A stretch of DNA of 41,077 nt from Opitutia bacterium (lineage in GTDB: Bacteria > Verrucomicrobiota > Verrucomicrobiia > Opitutales > T3Sed10-336), in contig PXBO01000093.1 in assembly GCA_003566885.1 (NCBI GenBank), positions 1-41,077 of the forward strand, read 5' to 3'. Position 1 is the stretch's first letter. Every line of letters starts with the position of its first letter. Below are positions 1-8,145 of this stretch, piece after piece. The notes under the pieces are model-generated. The model was not told where the DNA came from. It saw only the letters and a list, made by a program, of their open reading frames with translations, and did not search any database. Position numbers and translations under genes: made by a program.

Positions 1-271
1 GCGGCAGCGCGAGAAATTCGGGGAGCGTCGCCGCAGCGGAGCCCGCCCATTGCGGGGGGCGGAATGGGAAGGGTTGTGTGCGGTGCGCGACCTCAGAAAA
101 AACGTCATCGAGTAATTCGGAAGAAAAAATGGGAATCGGAACCGGGGTCCGGGTGTCTAATCCTGGGAGGCATTGCCAGGGCGCCGTATAGCGGTACTCT
201 AGGTAACGTTTTATGTCGCGAGTCCCTCAGCCAAATTTGGAAATGACAAGAACGTCCTCCATTCAAGCATC

Positions 272-2134
272 ATGAAGAACCGAAGAATAGTTTCTAATGC
301 CATCAGGGTTTTCCTGCTGGGGGCCGTGATTTGTTGGAGCGGCAGTCAACTTCGTGCCGAAAATGGACCGGTTGAAGCTGAGTTGATTGCGGAAGCGGTT
401 CAGGTGGCGCCGGGAGAGGACCTGCGGGTGGGGGTGCGGCTTGAGATTGCCGAGGGGTGGTATGTTTTCGGGCAAACTCCGGGACTGGTCGGTTTGCCGA
501 CGGAGGTATCGTGGGATTTGCCCGATGGAGTGACGGTAGAAGAATTGCGGTTTCCGGAGCCGGAGATTATCGAAGTTGAAGGAGAACGGGAGTTTGGTTA
601 CTCGGGTGATATTTTTATAACGACCACGTTGCGGCTCCCTGACGAGTTGGAGGATGTTTTGACGGTGGGAGCGAAGGTTTCCTGGTTGGCGTTTGGTGAT
701 CGCTGGCTCCCGGGGGAGAGTGAGTTGCGAATTTCACTCCCGATCGGCGACCAAGTGGTATGGTCGGAGGCCCATCAGGAACTGTTCGGCGAGCGGGAAC
801 CGATGGAAGTCGCCGCTGAAAGGGAAGCTCCTTTGCGGCGCCCTTTGACCGTAGGCGGCCTCTTACTGTTCGGTCTTTTTGGTTTTATAGGGGGGTTTTT
901 GCTCAATCTAATGCCGTGCGTGCTTCCCGTCATCGGGGTAAAGATTATGTCGGTGGTCAAAAGCAGCGGCGATGATCCGCGCACGATTCTCCTGCAGGGA
1001 TGGATGTATACTGCGGGTATTGTGGTTTCCTTCTGGATACTAGCCGGAGTGGTGATTGCTCTGCAGGCGGCAGGGCAGGCACTGGGGCAGGGGTTTCAGT
1101 TCCAGCATCTTCCGTTCCTCGTATTTGTGACCGCATTGATCTTCATCCTTGCATTGAGCATGCTGGGGGTCTTTTCGGTCGGACTGACTTCCGGTGGGTA
1201 CGAGAAGGCGAGCAAGCTGAGCGGTCGCCAGGGATTGAGCGGAGCCTTCTTTACCGGATTCGTGGTGACCGCGGTGGCGACTCCGTGTACCGCTCCCTTC
1301 CTGGGGGCGGCAATGGGATTCGCCTTCACCCAGCCGGCGCTTGTGACAGTGGCGGTATTTACTGCGGTCGGGTTAGGGCTGGCTTTTCCGTTCACCTTGC
1401 TGGCGCATCGGCCACAGTGGCTGAAGTTCCTTCCCAAGCCCGGAATGTGGATGGAGTACTTCAAGCAGTTGATGGGGTTTCTGATGATGGGGGCGGTGGT
1501 TTGGCTTCTTTGGGTGATCAATCTGTCGCAGGGTGGGGATGCGGTTGTCTGGACTGTCGCGTTTCTTTTTGTTTTGGGTATCGCCGGCTGGGTGTTCGGC
1601 ACTTTTGGTAACGCGGCCAAGCCGCGTGCGGTGCGCCGTCGGGCCTGGGTAATGATCGCTGTATTGCTGGCCGGCGGCTTCGCCGGCATTCTGGAAGGGC
1701 AGCTCAAGTGGCGGGAAACCGGTACGGCCGACCGGACGACGGGTGCCGGCGAGGAGGGCTCGGGGAGAATTGCCTGGGTTGATTTTACTCCGGAAAAGCT
1801 CGACGAATTGCTTGAGACGGACCAGCCGGTTTTCGTTAATTTTACTGCGGCGTGGTGTTTGTCCTGCAAGGTCAATGAACGCACCTCGATTGAAATTCCG
1901 GCCACGCAATCGGTGAAAGAGCAGACCAACGCGGTTTTTGTTTATGGTGACTGGACGAATCAAAATCCCGAAATCGCGGCGTTCTTGCGACGTCACGACC
2001 GAGCGGGAGTCCCGCTTTACCTGGTTTATGGTCGCGACCGGGACAACCCGCGTTTGCTCCCGGAAATTCTGACGCCCGGAACGATGGAGCGTGCGTTGCG
2101 TTGGGCGGCAGAGACCTTTGAGGAGGATTCCTGA
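272..2134 (+). CDS. DsbD-like thiol:disulfide interchange protein
   Basis: Inner-membrane electron carrier expected to pass reducing power from cytoplasmic thioredoxin to periplasmic thiols. A signal peptide (about 1-29) is followed by a beta-rich DsbD-alpha-like domain (30-185), a CcdA-like multi-helix core (about 192-485) and a C-terminal thioredoxin-like domain (about 500-620). Visible redox residues are Cys216 in NLMPCVLPV and Cys339 in ATPCTAPF within the membrane core, and C529-LS-C532 in AAWCLSCK in the thioredoxin domain. Length (620 residues) suits a full DsbD/ScsB-type protein. Oddity: the N-terminal domain has no cysteine. The usual C-x3-C before the Pro-Gly turn reads WLAFGDRWLPG, with Phe141 and Trp145 in the cysteine positions, so the normal output domain cannot form a disulfide. 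Family assignment is firm; the partner protein is unknown. Confidence 0.92.
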   Translation: MKNRRIVSNAIRVFLLGAVICWSGSQLRAENGPVEAELIAEAVQVAPGEDLRVGVRLEIAEGWYVFGQTPGLVGLPTEVSWDLPDGVTVEELRFPEPEIIEVEGEREFGYSGDIFITTTLRLPDELEDVLTVGAKVSWLAFGDRWLPGESELRISLPIGDQVVWSEAHQELFGEREPMEVAAEREAPLRRPLTVGGLLLFGLFGFIGGFLLNLMPCVLPVIGVKIMSVVKSSGDDPRTILLQGWMYTAGIVVSFWILAGVVIALQAAGQALGQGFQFQHLPFLVFVTALIFILALSMLGVFSVGLTSGGYEKASKLSGRQGLSGAFFTGFVVTAVATPCTAPFLGAAMGFAFTQPALVTVAVFTAVGLGLAFPFTLLAHRPQWLKFLPKPGMWMEYFKQLMGFLMMGAVVWLLWVINLSQGGDAVVWTVAFLFVLGIAGWVFGTFGNAAKPRAVRRRAWVMIAVLLAGGFAGILEGQLKWRETGTADRTTGAGEEGSGRIAWVDFTPEKLDELLETDQPVFVNFTAAWCLSCKVNERTSIEIPATQSVKEQTNAVFVYGDWTNQNPEIAAFLRRHDRAGVPLYLVYGRDRDNPRLLPEILTPGTMERALRWAAETFEEDS

Positions 2135-2255
2135 TTCCGTTTGGTATTATCCCGGCGATCATTCGGAGCGGGCCTATTCGGCAACGGAGGATCCGAGTGT
2201 TCAGGACCGGCATTAAGGCTCGTCTTTGGCGCGGCGCGTCTTCAGAAATGGCCCC

Positions 2256-2741
2256 ATGCAAGTGGATCTGAAACCGAAGGAGTACCTTGCTCTGCTCAAG
2301 GCGGTTTATTTGGCGGACTGGTTGGCGAACGCCCACGCCGAAAGTCCGGCCGACGAGGATTGGGAGATTGTGGGGATTTGTCGGAAGGTATATTCCCTGG
2401 CGGATTCATTCGGTTTTGGCGACCTGGCGCCGTACCATCCCAACCGGGACGAGCATGTGCCGTCGAGGGAGTTTGTCGAGGAGATGGATGCCGCGTTTAT
2501 CGCGGAGCATATAGACCACGCTTTTTGGCGGGAATTGACCGTACGCCTGACTGATCGGTTGATGGATGAGCGATTTGGGGCGGAGATGGATGGGTGGACG
2601 GACGAGCATTACCGTGCTTGTCGGGAAAAGTTAGAGAGCAAGGTGGAGCGCGAGTTGCGGGAAAATGGGCTCAGAAATCTCTTTCTTCTGGGGCATTTTG
2701 ACGAAGACCGAGATGAGAAGGGGCCCGAGGATTACCCCTAA
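2256..2741 (+). CDS. Hypothetical protein, about 161 residues
   Basis: I do not recognise the family. It is an acidic, soluble, probably all-helical protein without signal peptide or membrane segment. A run of aromatic and charged residues (EYLALLKAVYLADWLANAH) opens the protein, and a charged helix (REKLESKVERELRENG) lies near the end. The reading frame extends upstream to a TTG at 2226, but the ATG at 2256 gives a more natural N-terminus (MQVDLKPKEYL). No strong ribosome binding site decides between them. It lies 121 bases after the DsbD-like gene on the same strand and converges on the EVE-domain gene. Codon use matches the neighbours, which supports a real gene. Confidence 0.65.
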   Translation: MQVDLKPKEYLALLKAVYLADWLANAHAESPADEDWEIVGICRKVYSLADSFGFGDLAPYHPNRDEHVPSREFVEEMDAAFIAEHIDHAFWRELTVRLTDRLMDERFGAEMDGWTDEHYRACREKLESKVERELRENGLRNLFLLGHFDEDRDEKGPEDYP

Positions 2742-2807
2742 CCTCGGACCCCCATGCAACTATCTTCCGCTGCGCGGAACGCATTGCAGTGTTCACCTCA
2801 CTATGTT

Positions 2808-2838
2808 TGCCGAGTGCCTCGTCAGACGAGGTCCGGCA
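2808..2838. terminator. Imperfect hairpin between convergent genes
   Basis: A perfect 6-bp stem with a 3-base loop (CCTCGT CAG ACGAGG, 2817-2831) is extended by an imperfect outer stem (TGCC / GGCA). It sits in the 247-base gap between the convergent hypothetical gene and the EVE-domain gene, where a bidirectional terminator would be expected. There is no proper T-tract, so terminator function is only a possibility. I see nothing else in the gap. Confidence 0.3.
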
Positions 2839-2988
2839 CTTTCTCAATAGCAGTCGGCGTGCCAATCGATGATAATGGCCAATTCGCAGGGTTATGTCGA
2901 ATAATGCGCAATCCAGTGCGTGTTTTTGGCCATTTAGGCGTTCCGATGAACAGAAGGTGTGCAATCGGGAGGCGGAGATTTTCGAACG

Positions 2989-3402
2989 TCAGGTTCCGGC
3001 GCGACAAATGCGGTCAAATTCGGTTTTTTTCAGGGGCATCACGGACAGTCGGCTTTGGCGGACGAGCGCGATGTCGGCAAGGGCGGGATCCTTTTTGATT
3101 TGATCGAGGGAAACCGGGTTTTTCAGGGGTTTGACCGGTTTTAACTCCACCGCGACCCAGCGCTGATCGTCGCTTGTCGGATCGGGAAAAGCGTTCCGGG
3201 TGACTTCAGCCACGCCGACGACTTCACGGGGTCCCACGCTGTGATAGAAGAGCACGGCATCGCCGACGGCCATTTCATTCAGGTGGTTGCGAGCCTGATA
3301 GTTGCGGACCCCGTCCCAGACAACTTTTCCATCCCGAAGAAGGTCGCTCCAGGAGTAGGCTTCCGGTTCCTGTTTGACCAGCCAGTATTTCTTTTTTTCC
3401 AT
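2989..3402 (-). CDS. EVE domain-containing protein
   Basis: Small 137-residue protein made entirely of one EVE domain (PUA-like fold, relatives of thymocyte nuclear protein 1). These proteins are thought to bind modified bases in DNA or RNA. The domain starts immediately (MEKKKYWLVKQEPEAYSW) and includes the family's hallmark strings WDGVRNYQARNHL and GDAVLFYHS, followed by VVGVAEV and the C-terminal hydrophobic strand. The frame continues upstream to 4302, but homology starts at the ATG at 3402 and the upstream part is the shadow of the PIN-TRAM gene. Stand-alone EVE proteins are common in bacteria; the in vivo ligand is unknown. It is divergent from the small membrane peptide gene at 3572. 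Confidence 0.9.
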   Translation of the reverse strand: MEKKKYWLVKQEPEAYSWSDLLRDGKVVWDGVRNYQARNHLNEMAVGDAVLFYHSVGPREVVGVAEVTRNAFPDPTSDDQRWVAVELKPVKPLKNPVSLDQIKKDPALADIALVRQSRLSVMPLKKTEFDRICRAGT

Positions 3403-3571
3403 GGGATCATTATGATTACGGTCACCGGGAAATACAGGAAAATTCAATCCCCGGAAAGCGTTGCGGTGTTGCCTTTTTCGGCTGAATGGCGAGGCTCGGC
3501 GAAGCACGTCCAAGTTTAATTGGAGGTGGGGGGAGTTGAATTCGGGGAATGGAATCAAATGGGAGGGAGCG

Positions 3572-3676
3572 ATGGATCCGGAACAGGAAAAGGCGCGTAA
3601 GGTGATATGGGCATTGTACCTACTGATCGCGGTGGGAATCGCTCTGCCGATCATCGTATTGTTTTGGTTTGCCTGA
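3572..3676 (+). CDS. Tiny single-pass membrane protein, 34 residues
   Basis: A 34-residue frame with an acidic/basic head (MDPEQEKARKVIW) and one hydrophobic helix (ALYLLIAVGIALPIIVLFWF), ending in Ala. The ATG at 3572 is preceded by the purine-rich GGGAGGGAG ribosome-binding-like stretch ending 2 bases before it, a short spacing. It lies 32 bases upstream of the PIN-TRAM membrane protein on the same strand, so it could be co-transcribed. The amphipathic head plus clean transmembrane segment argue for a real small membrane protein. Chance cannot be excluded at this length. Function unknown. Confidence 0.55.
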   Translation: MDPEQEKARKVIWALYLLIAVGIALPIIVLFWFA

Positions 3677-3708
3677 ACCGGGAGTTGGAATAGGCCTACA
3701 TTGATATA

Positions 3709-4737
3709 ATGAACAGGACCTTGCTGATTATACGCATCTTTTTTATTCTCCTCTGCGGTGCCGGCAGCTGGCTTTTGTGGTACGCCACCCCAGAGTGGGA
3801 ACGAGGTTCGTTTCTCGTGGTGATGATAGGCCTTTTGATCGGGGCACTGGTGGTTCTGGTGGACCTCCTGCTGAAAGGGTTTTCCCTGCGTGGCCTGAGT
3901 GCATTGACGTTTGGCCTGGGCGTGGGAGCGCTCATCGCCTTTTTTATCTCGTCTTCGCCTCTGTTCGAGCATGGCGAGGAGCAGATTGTTTTTTTGTCCC
4001 GGATGGGATTGTTTGTGATCTGCATGTACCTGGGAGCGGTCATTGCCTTGCGTGGAAAGGACGAATTCAACCTGGTCATTCCCTATGTGCGTTTCATTCC
4101 TCACAACGTCGACGTTCCCCTGGTCGTGGTGGATACCAGTGCTTTGATTGACGGACGTATCGTGCACGTGTGTCGCACGCATTTCATGAACGCGGGGCTG
4201 ATCATACCTCAATTCGTGTTGGATGAGTTGCGACGAATTGCGGATTCTTCGGATAGTTTGCGCAAGGCCAAGGGCAGGCGGGGGCTGGAATCTCTCAATC
4301 AACTCAAGGAGATGGATTATGTCGATTTGAGGGTGGAGGAAAGCGCGGTGGGTAAGGGAAAGGACGTCGACGCCAAGTTGATTTTTTTGGCGAATTCCCT
4401 GAAGGCGAAGCTACTCACCACCGATTACAACCTGGCGCGCATGGCGGAGTTTCACGGCATCGTATGGTTGAACCTGAACGCGCTGAGCAAGGGCCTCATT
4501 GCGGAGCTGACGGTGGGAGAAGTGATCGAGGTGGAGTTGGTCAAAGAGGGCAAGGAGGCGGATCAGGCGGTGGGCTATCTGGAGAATGGATCAATGGTGG
4601 TCGTGAACCACGGACGAGCCTACCTCAACGAGACCGTGCCGGTGGAAGTGATCAGCGTTCTACCGTCGGCGGGTGGCAAATTGGTCTTTGCCCGGATGCT
4701 GGAGGATGATTTCACCGGAAATCTGAAAGCGGACTGA
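3709..4737 (+). CDS. Membrane-anchored PIN/TRAM domain protein (YacL-like)
   Basis: 342-residue integral membrane protein with about four N-terminal transmembrane helices (residues 1-120), a PIN-fold ribonuclease domain (about 136-255) and a C-terminal TRAM domain (about 265-330). This is the architecture of the Bacillus YacL family. PIN acidic positions are visible at Asp142 in VVVDTSALIDGRI and Asp239 in LTTDYNLAR, with a further Asp in GKDVDAKLI, so the nuclease site looks intact. TRAM domains usually bind RNA, so a membrane-tethered RNA-cleaving role is likely but unproven. The stop is followed 6 bases later by the CPBP protease start, suggesting one transcript. Confidence 0.9.
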   Translation: MNRTLLIIRIFFILLCGAGSWLLWYATPEWERGSFLVVMIGLLIGALVVLVDLLLKGFSLRGLSALTFGLGVGALIAFFISSSPLFEHGEEQIVFLSRMGLFVICMYLGAVIALRGKDEFNLVIPYVRFIPHNVDVPLVVVDTSALIDGRIVHVCRTHFMNAGLIIPQFVLDELRRIADSSDSLRKAKGRRGLESLNQLKEMDYVDLRVEESAVGKGKDVDAKLIFLANSLKAKLLTTDYNLARMAEFHGIVWLNLNALSKGLIAELTVGEVIEVELVKEGKEADQAVGYLENGSMVVVNHGRAYLNETVPVEVISVLPSAGGKLVFARMLEDDFTGNLKAD

Positions 4738-4743
4738 ACAGTT

Positions 4744-5340
4744 TTGCCACGAAAGAATCACTCCTCCAGATTGGAAAGCGTGGTTCGTTTCGTGGTATTA
4801 TTTTATTCACTTACCGGTCTGGTCGCCCTGGGCTTGATTCATTGGCGGGTTGATGCCGAGGCCGCGTTTGATCCGTACGGGCTTGGCGGTTCAGACTGGA
4901 GCCTTCATTTGTTGAGTGCGGTGCTGTTGGTCATTGCGGTGCATGCCGGTTCGTTGGCGGCCTGGAAGCGATGGCCCGTTCTTCGGCGCGGGATGAGGGA
5001 GATGCGTCAGTGGTTGGGCGGCCTTGGGTCTCGGGAGGTTTTTGTTCTGGCATTGGCCAGTGGTGTGGGAGAGGAGCTTTTCTTCCGCGGCTGGTTGCTC
5101 AACGAGATCGGGTTGGTGGGGTCGTCACTTATCTTTGGCCTGGTGCATGTGCCGCCCAACAGGAACTGGCTTTATTGGCCGGTTTTTGCCTTTGTCCTGG
5201 GGATGGTGCTGGGAGCTTTGTGCCTGTGGTCGAACTCCCTGATTTACGCAATTCTGGCGCATGCGGGAATCAATTACCTGAATATTCGTCGTCTCGTCGT
5301 CGTTGAACCGAAGGTGCGGCCCTTTTCCGCTGGTCAATAG
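4744..5340 (+). CDS. CPBP family intramembrane glutamic protease
   Basis: Multi-pass membrane protein of about 198 residues belonging to the CAAX protease / bacteriocin-processing (Abi, CPBP) family. The catalytic signature is present: EELFFR (Glu110, Glu111, Arg115), His135 in FGLVHV and His173 in LAHAGINYL. In bacteria these enzymes process membrane substrates or confer self-immunity to peptides; the substrate here is unknown. The chosen start is a TTG 6 bases after the PIN-TRAM stop. No ATG occurs before the first helix, and a GTG at 4780 is the alternative. The tight spacing indicates an operon with the PIN-TRAM gene. Confidence 0.85.
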   Translation: MPRKNHSSRLESVVRFVVLFYSLTGLVALGLIHWRVDAEAAFDPYGLGGSDWSLHLLSAVLLVIAVHAGSLAAWKRWPVLRRGMREMRQWLGGLGSREVFVLALASGVGEELFFRGWLLNEIGLVGSSLIFGLVHVPPNRNWLYWPVFAFVLGMVLGALCLWSNSLIYAILAHAGINYLNIRRLVVVEPKVRPFSAGQ

Positions 5341-5393
5341 AATCCGGATTGGTTAGGCATTTGGCTGGAAACAATCTGTGCCAAGGCGCCGGA

Positions 5394-6209
5394 ATGAGCA
5401 ATATGGCGGAAGCGAGTCAAATCGAGATCGAGCGGGAGTTTTGGGAACCGCGCACATTGGAGGTGGAGGACTCGGCCCGGTGGACGCTTGGTCCGCTGTC
5501 CTTATGGGTCAGACGCCGTACCCATGAGTGGTGGGTGTACAGCGAGCGCGAGGGGACGAATGATTTGGCGATGGGCTTTTCCCGCGGACGTCCACCTAAA
5601 GAATCGGCGGATTGGAAGCGCTGGGCGTTCACTGAGGATGTGAAAACCGTGCGCATGGTACCGGTCACCCCGAATCGTTCGGTGGTGGCCCGTCCCAAGA
5701 CGGGGTTGCGCATCCCTCCGGGAAACGAGGTGGTCTTTTTTGTGAGTATTCCGTTTTGGCTCCAGGTTTGGGTGGGGGAGGAACGGCGAATCCTGTTGAC
5801 CGAAGAGGCGCCCAGGGTGTTGTCCAACACCTGGTTTGGCGAACCGACGGAGGGGGAGCTCTGTTTTTCGCTGAAGACCGGCGCGTCCCGTTCCCTGGAG
5901 GACGTCAAGCGGGGCAGCTACCGCTTCGTTTGCCCGCTTTTGATCGCCAACCGAAGCACGGAGGAACTCGATTTTCAAAAAGTCTGTTTGCCGGTGCCGT
6001 ATCTCCAGTTATTCCGAGGGGAACGCCGGTTCTGGAGCAACCAGGTTTCCCTTTCCTACCTGGGCAAAAGTCAGTTCAGCGCAGTCGCTTTCGCCGCGGA
6101 ACCGCCGACCTGCGAAAAGATTCATGAAACACTGGGCGAGCCGCGCCTACGGGAGCGAAAAGGGTTTTTCAGGCGCAGTTTTGATACGATTCGCACGTTT
6201 GGTTTCTGA
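5394..6209 (+). CDS. DUF432-like protein, paired with MscS channel
   Basis: 271-residue soluble protein, rich in beta strands and tryptophan, without signal or membrane segments. Key strings are WTLGPLSLWVRRRTHEWWVY, RMVPVTPNRSVVARPKTGLRIPPG and CFSLKTGASRSLEDVKRGSYRF. It resembles the DUF432 family, which I recall being found beside small mechanosensitive channel genes; I could not verify this by search. The ATG at 5394 (MSNMAEA) is preferred over the upstream GTG at 5349, and the ATG at 5403 is also possible. It ends 24 bases before mscS, and a shared transcript is likely. The role is unknown. A cytoplasmic partner of the channel is an inference from the gene pair. Confidence 0.65.
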   Translation: MSNMAEASQIEIEREFWEPRTLEVEDSARWTLGPLSLWVRRRTHEWWVYSEREGTNDLAMGFSRGRPPKESADWKRWAFTEDVKTVRMVPVTPNRSVVARPKTGLRIPPGNEVVFFVSIPFWLQVWVGEERRILLTEEAPRVLSNTWFGEPTEGELCFSLKTGASRSLEDVKRGSYRFVCPLLIANRSTEELDFQKVCLPVPYLQLFRGERRFWSNQVSLSYLGKSQFSAVAFAAEPPTCEKIHETLGEPRLRERKGFFRRSFDTIRTFGF

Positions 6210-6216
6210 TCACCAC

Positions 6217-6226
6217 AGGAGAAGGA
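6217..6226 (+). promoter_or_regulatory. Ribosome binding site of the MscS gene
   Basis: AGGAGAAGGA lies 7 bases before ATG 6234. This strong Shine-Dalgarno sequence selects the second of two adjacent candidate starts (TTG 6231, ATG 6234). Confidence 0.7.
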
Positions 6227-6233
6227 TTATTTG

Positions 6234-7142
6234 ATGGGGCTGCTTACAGGTTTGATCGTTTGGAGTGACTTGTTGACCGAGGAGAGTATCGGACGCCTGT
6301 TGCGGGTATTGGTGTTGCTTTTGGGCGGACTCCCTTTGCTGTACCTGGTCACCCGCCTGGCGTCGCGGTTTTCCAAAAAGCATTTCTCCGCGCACAGCAG
6401 CTTTTTGATCGGCAAAGGTATTTTTTATGCCGGCGCGGTGATCATTGTGCTCATGGTGCTTTCCGATCTGGGCTTTAAGCTCACCGCGGTCCTGGGCGCC
6501 GCGGGAATCGCCGGAGTGGCGATCGGGTTTGCCAGCCAGACGAGCTTATCGAACATCATCAGCGGCCTGTTTCTGGTTTGGGAAAAGCCTTTCGCGGTGG
6601 GTGATGCCATCAAGATCGGGGAGCATGTCGGCGCGGTTTATTCCATCGATTTGATGTCGGTCAAGCTGCGTACCTTTGATAATCGTTTTGTGCGAATCCC
6701 CAATGAGTCCATCGTCAAGGGCCAGACAATCAACATCACCCGTTTCCCGATCCGGCGCCTCGATATTCAACTCGGGGTGGCTTACAAAGAGGATATCGGG
6801 AAAGTGATGGCGATTCTCCGGGAGCTTGCCGAAAACAATCCGTATTGTCTGGATGAGCCGGCGCCCGTCATCATTTTCCAGGAGTTCGGCAATTCCTCGT
6901 TGGATTTCCTGTTCGGGGTCTGGTTCGCCAAGACGGACCTGCTGTTGTTGCGCAACAGCATTATGCGGGAGATCAAGGAGCGCTTCGACGCCGAAGGCAT
7001 TGAAATTCCTTTCCCGCACCGGACCCTGTACGCGGGTTCGGAGACGGCTCCTTTCCCCGTGAAATTGGTCGCGGACGAGAGGCCTGGTGCCGCTGAAGCG
7101 GAGCCCTCGTCGGCATCGGGGGAGTCCGCGCCGGAGAAATAA
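6234..7142 (+). CDS. Small-conductance mechanosensitive channel (MscS family)
   Basis: 302-residue channel protein that should open under membrane tension and release solutes during hypo-osmotic shock. Three transmembrane helices are visible (about residues 5-23, 27-45 and 60-78). They are followed by the pore-lining helix region GAAGIAGVAIGFASQTSLSN with its Gly/Ala packing pattern, then the beta domain (VGDAIKIGEHVGAVYSIDL, RIPNESIVKGQTINITR) and the C-terminal alpha/beta domain ending at FPHRTLY. A low-complexity Ala/Glu/Ser tail follows. Length matches the short MscS class. It follows the DUF432-like gene closely and converges on the methyltransferase gene with a 21-base gap. Confidence 0.92.
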   Translation: MGLLTGLIVWSDLLTEESIGRLLRVLVLLLGGLPLLYLVTRLASRFSKKHFSAHSSFLIGKGIFYAGAVIIVLMVLSDLGFKLTAVLGAAGIAGVAIGFASQTSLSNIISGLFLVWEKPFAVGDAIKIGEHVGAVYSIDLMSVKLRTFDNRFVRIPNESIVKGQTINITRFPIRRLDIQLGVAYKEDIGKVMAILRELAENNPYCLDEPAPVIIFQEFGNSSLDFLFGVWFAKTDLLLLRNSIMREIKERFDAEGIEIPFPHRTLYAGSETAPFPVKLVADERPGAAEAEPSSASGESAPEK

Positions 7143-7163
7143 ATCACCGCGATCAGCCGGGGC

Positions 7164-7838
7164 TCAGGCCGGCTGCGGGTTGATCGAGGCGCCGCCGGAG
7201 TGGTCACCGTCCAGCGAGGTCGGTTCATTGCAGAAATGAATTAATTTCCAATACCCGCCCAGGTTGACGGGCAGGATGTCTTTCACTTCGATGGTGGTCA
7301 TCTCCAGAAAGTGGGGAAGCGAGAAATCGGGCTTGAAGCCGAGTCGCTTGGAAAAGGGAGAGAAAAAGTTTTCCACCCCGCGCAGGATCCCCCTGGAGGA
7401 GGCGAAGTGGTTCAAGACCAGCACGGTCCCGCCGGGAACGCAGACGCGTGACATTTCCTGCATCATTTTCATCGGGTCGGGGACCACCGAAGCCACATAC
7501 ATGGCGATGACCGCGTCGAACGAGTCGTCGGGAAACTCCAGGTTCTGCGCGTCCATTTCGATAAAGGCGTCGACCTGCGGGTACCGTTCCTGGGGAAATC
7601 GTTTTTTAGCCACATGCAGCATTTCGGGGCTGATATCGATACCGGTTACCCTAACGTCCGGCTGGTAGAGCGGGATGGAGTAGCCCGTACCGATGCCGAT
7701 TTCCAGAAAACGGGAGCCCGGGCGCTGATCGATCCGCTCGACGGCCTTCTTTCGGCCGTGGTTGACCCAGGAACCGAAGATAACGTCGTAGAATGGTGCG
7801 TAAAAGCCGTAGGTTTTTAGAATCGAATCCTTGTCCAT
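7164..7838 (-). CDS. Class I SAM-dependent methyltransferase (PmtA/UbiE-like)
   Basis: 224-residue cytosolic methyltransferase. The N-terminus (YGFYAPFYDVIFGSWVNHGR) is typical of phosphatidylethanolamine N-methyltransferases of the Rhodobacter PmtA type and of UbiE-like enzymes. The SAM site is clear: motif I FLEIGIGTGYSIPL, the acidic end of beta 2 (VTGIDISPEML), FIEMDAQNLEFPDDSFDAV and the post-motif PGGTVLVLNHF. Membrane-lipid methylation is the best guess; a quinone or other small-molecule substrate cannot be excluded. The start is the ATG at 7838. The tRNA-Pro gene lies 32 bases upstream on the same strand, so the two could share a transcript. Confidence 0.85.
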   Translation of the reverse strand: MDKDSILKTYGFYAPFYDVIFGSWVNHGRKKAVERIDQRPGSRFLEIGIGTGYSIPLYQPDVRVTGIDISPEMLHVAKKRFPQERYPQVDAFIEMDAQNLEFPDDSFDAVIAMYVASVVPDPMKMMQEMSRVCVPGGTVLVLNHFASSRGILRGVENFFSPFSKRLGFKPDFSLPHFLEMTTIEVKDILPVNLGGYWKLIHFCNEPTSLDGDHSGGASINPQPA

Positions 7839-7870
7839 GGTTTCCCTGTTTCCCTCAGAGTGAAATCGGG

Positions 7871-7944
<74 letters not shown>

Positions 7945-8145
7945 AAAATCTCGGATCCCCTTACTCTTTGCCAGTGGAATTCGATGTCAATGTTTTCATG
8001 GGAATACCGTGCCGGTTCCCTTAAATTCGGGGGCTTGAAGCGGGTGGGCCCGCGGATTCACACTTGCGCCGCTTTCCGGGATCCGCCAAGGTGGTGGATT
8101 CGTTGCCGGCCGGGGCCGGTTGATTTCAAGACGCCGCACCACAAC

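Noticed and set aside
64-246. 60-codon frame at the window start
   Set aside because: Basic, low-information translation without ribosome binding site or recognisable features. The first 271 bases are better read as an intergenic region upstream of the DsbD-like gene, where I see no clear promoter.
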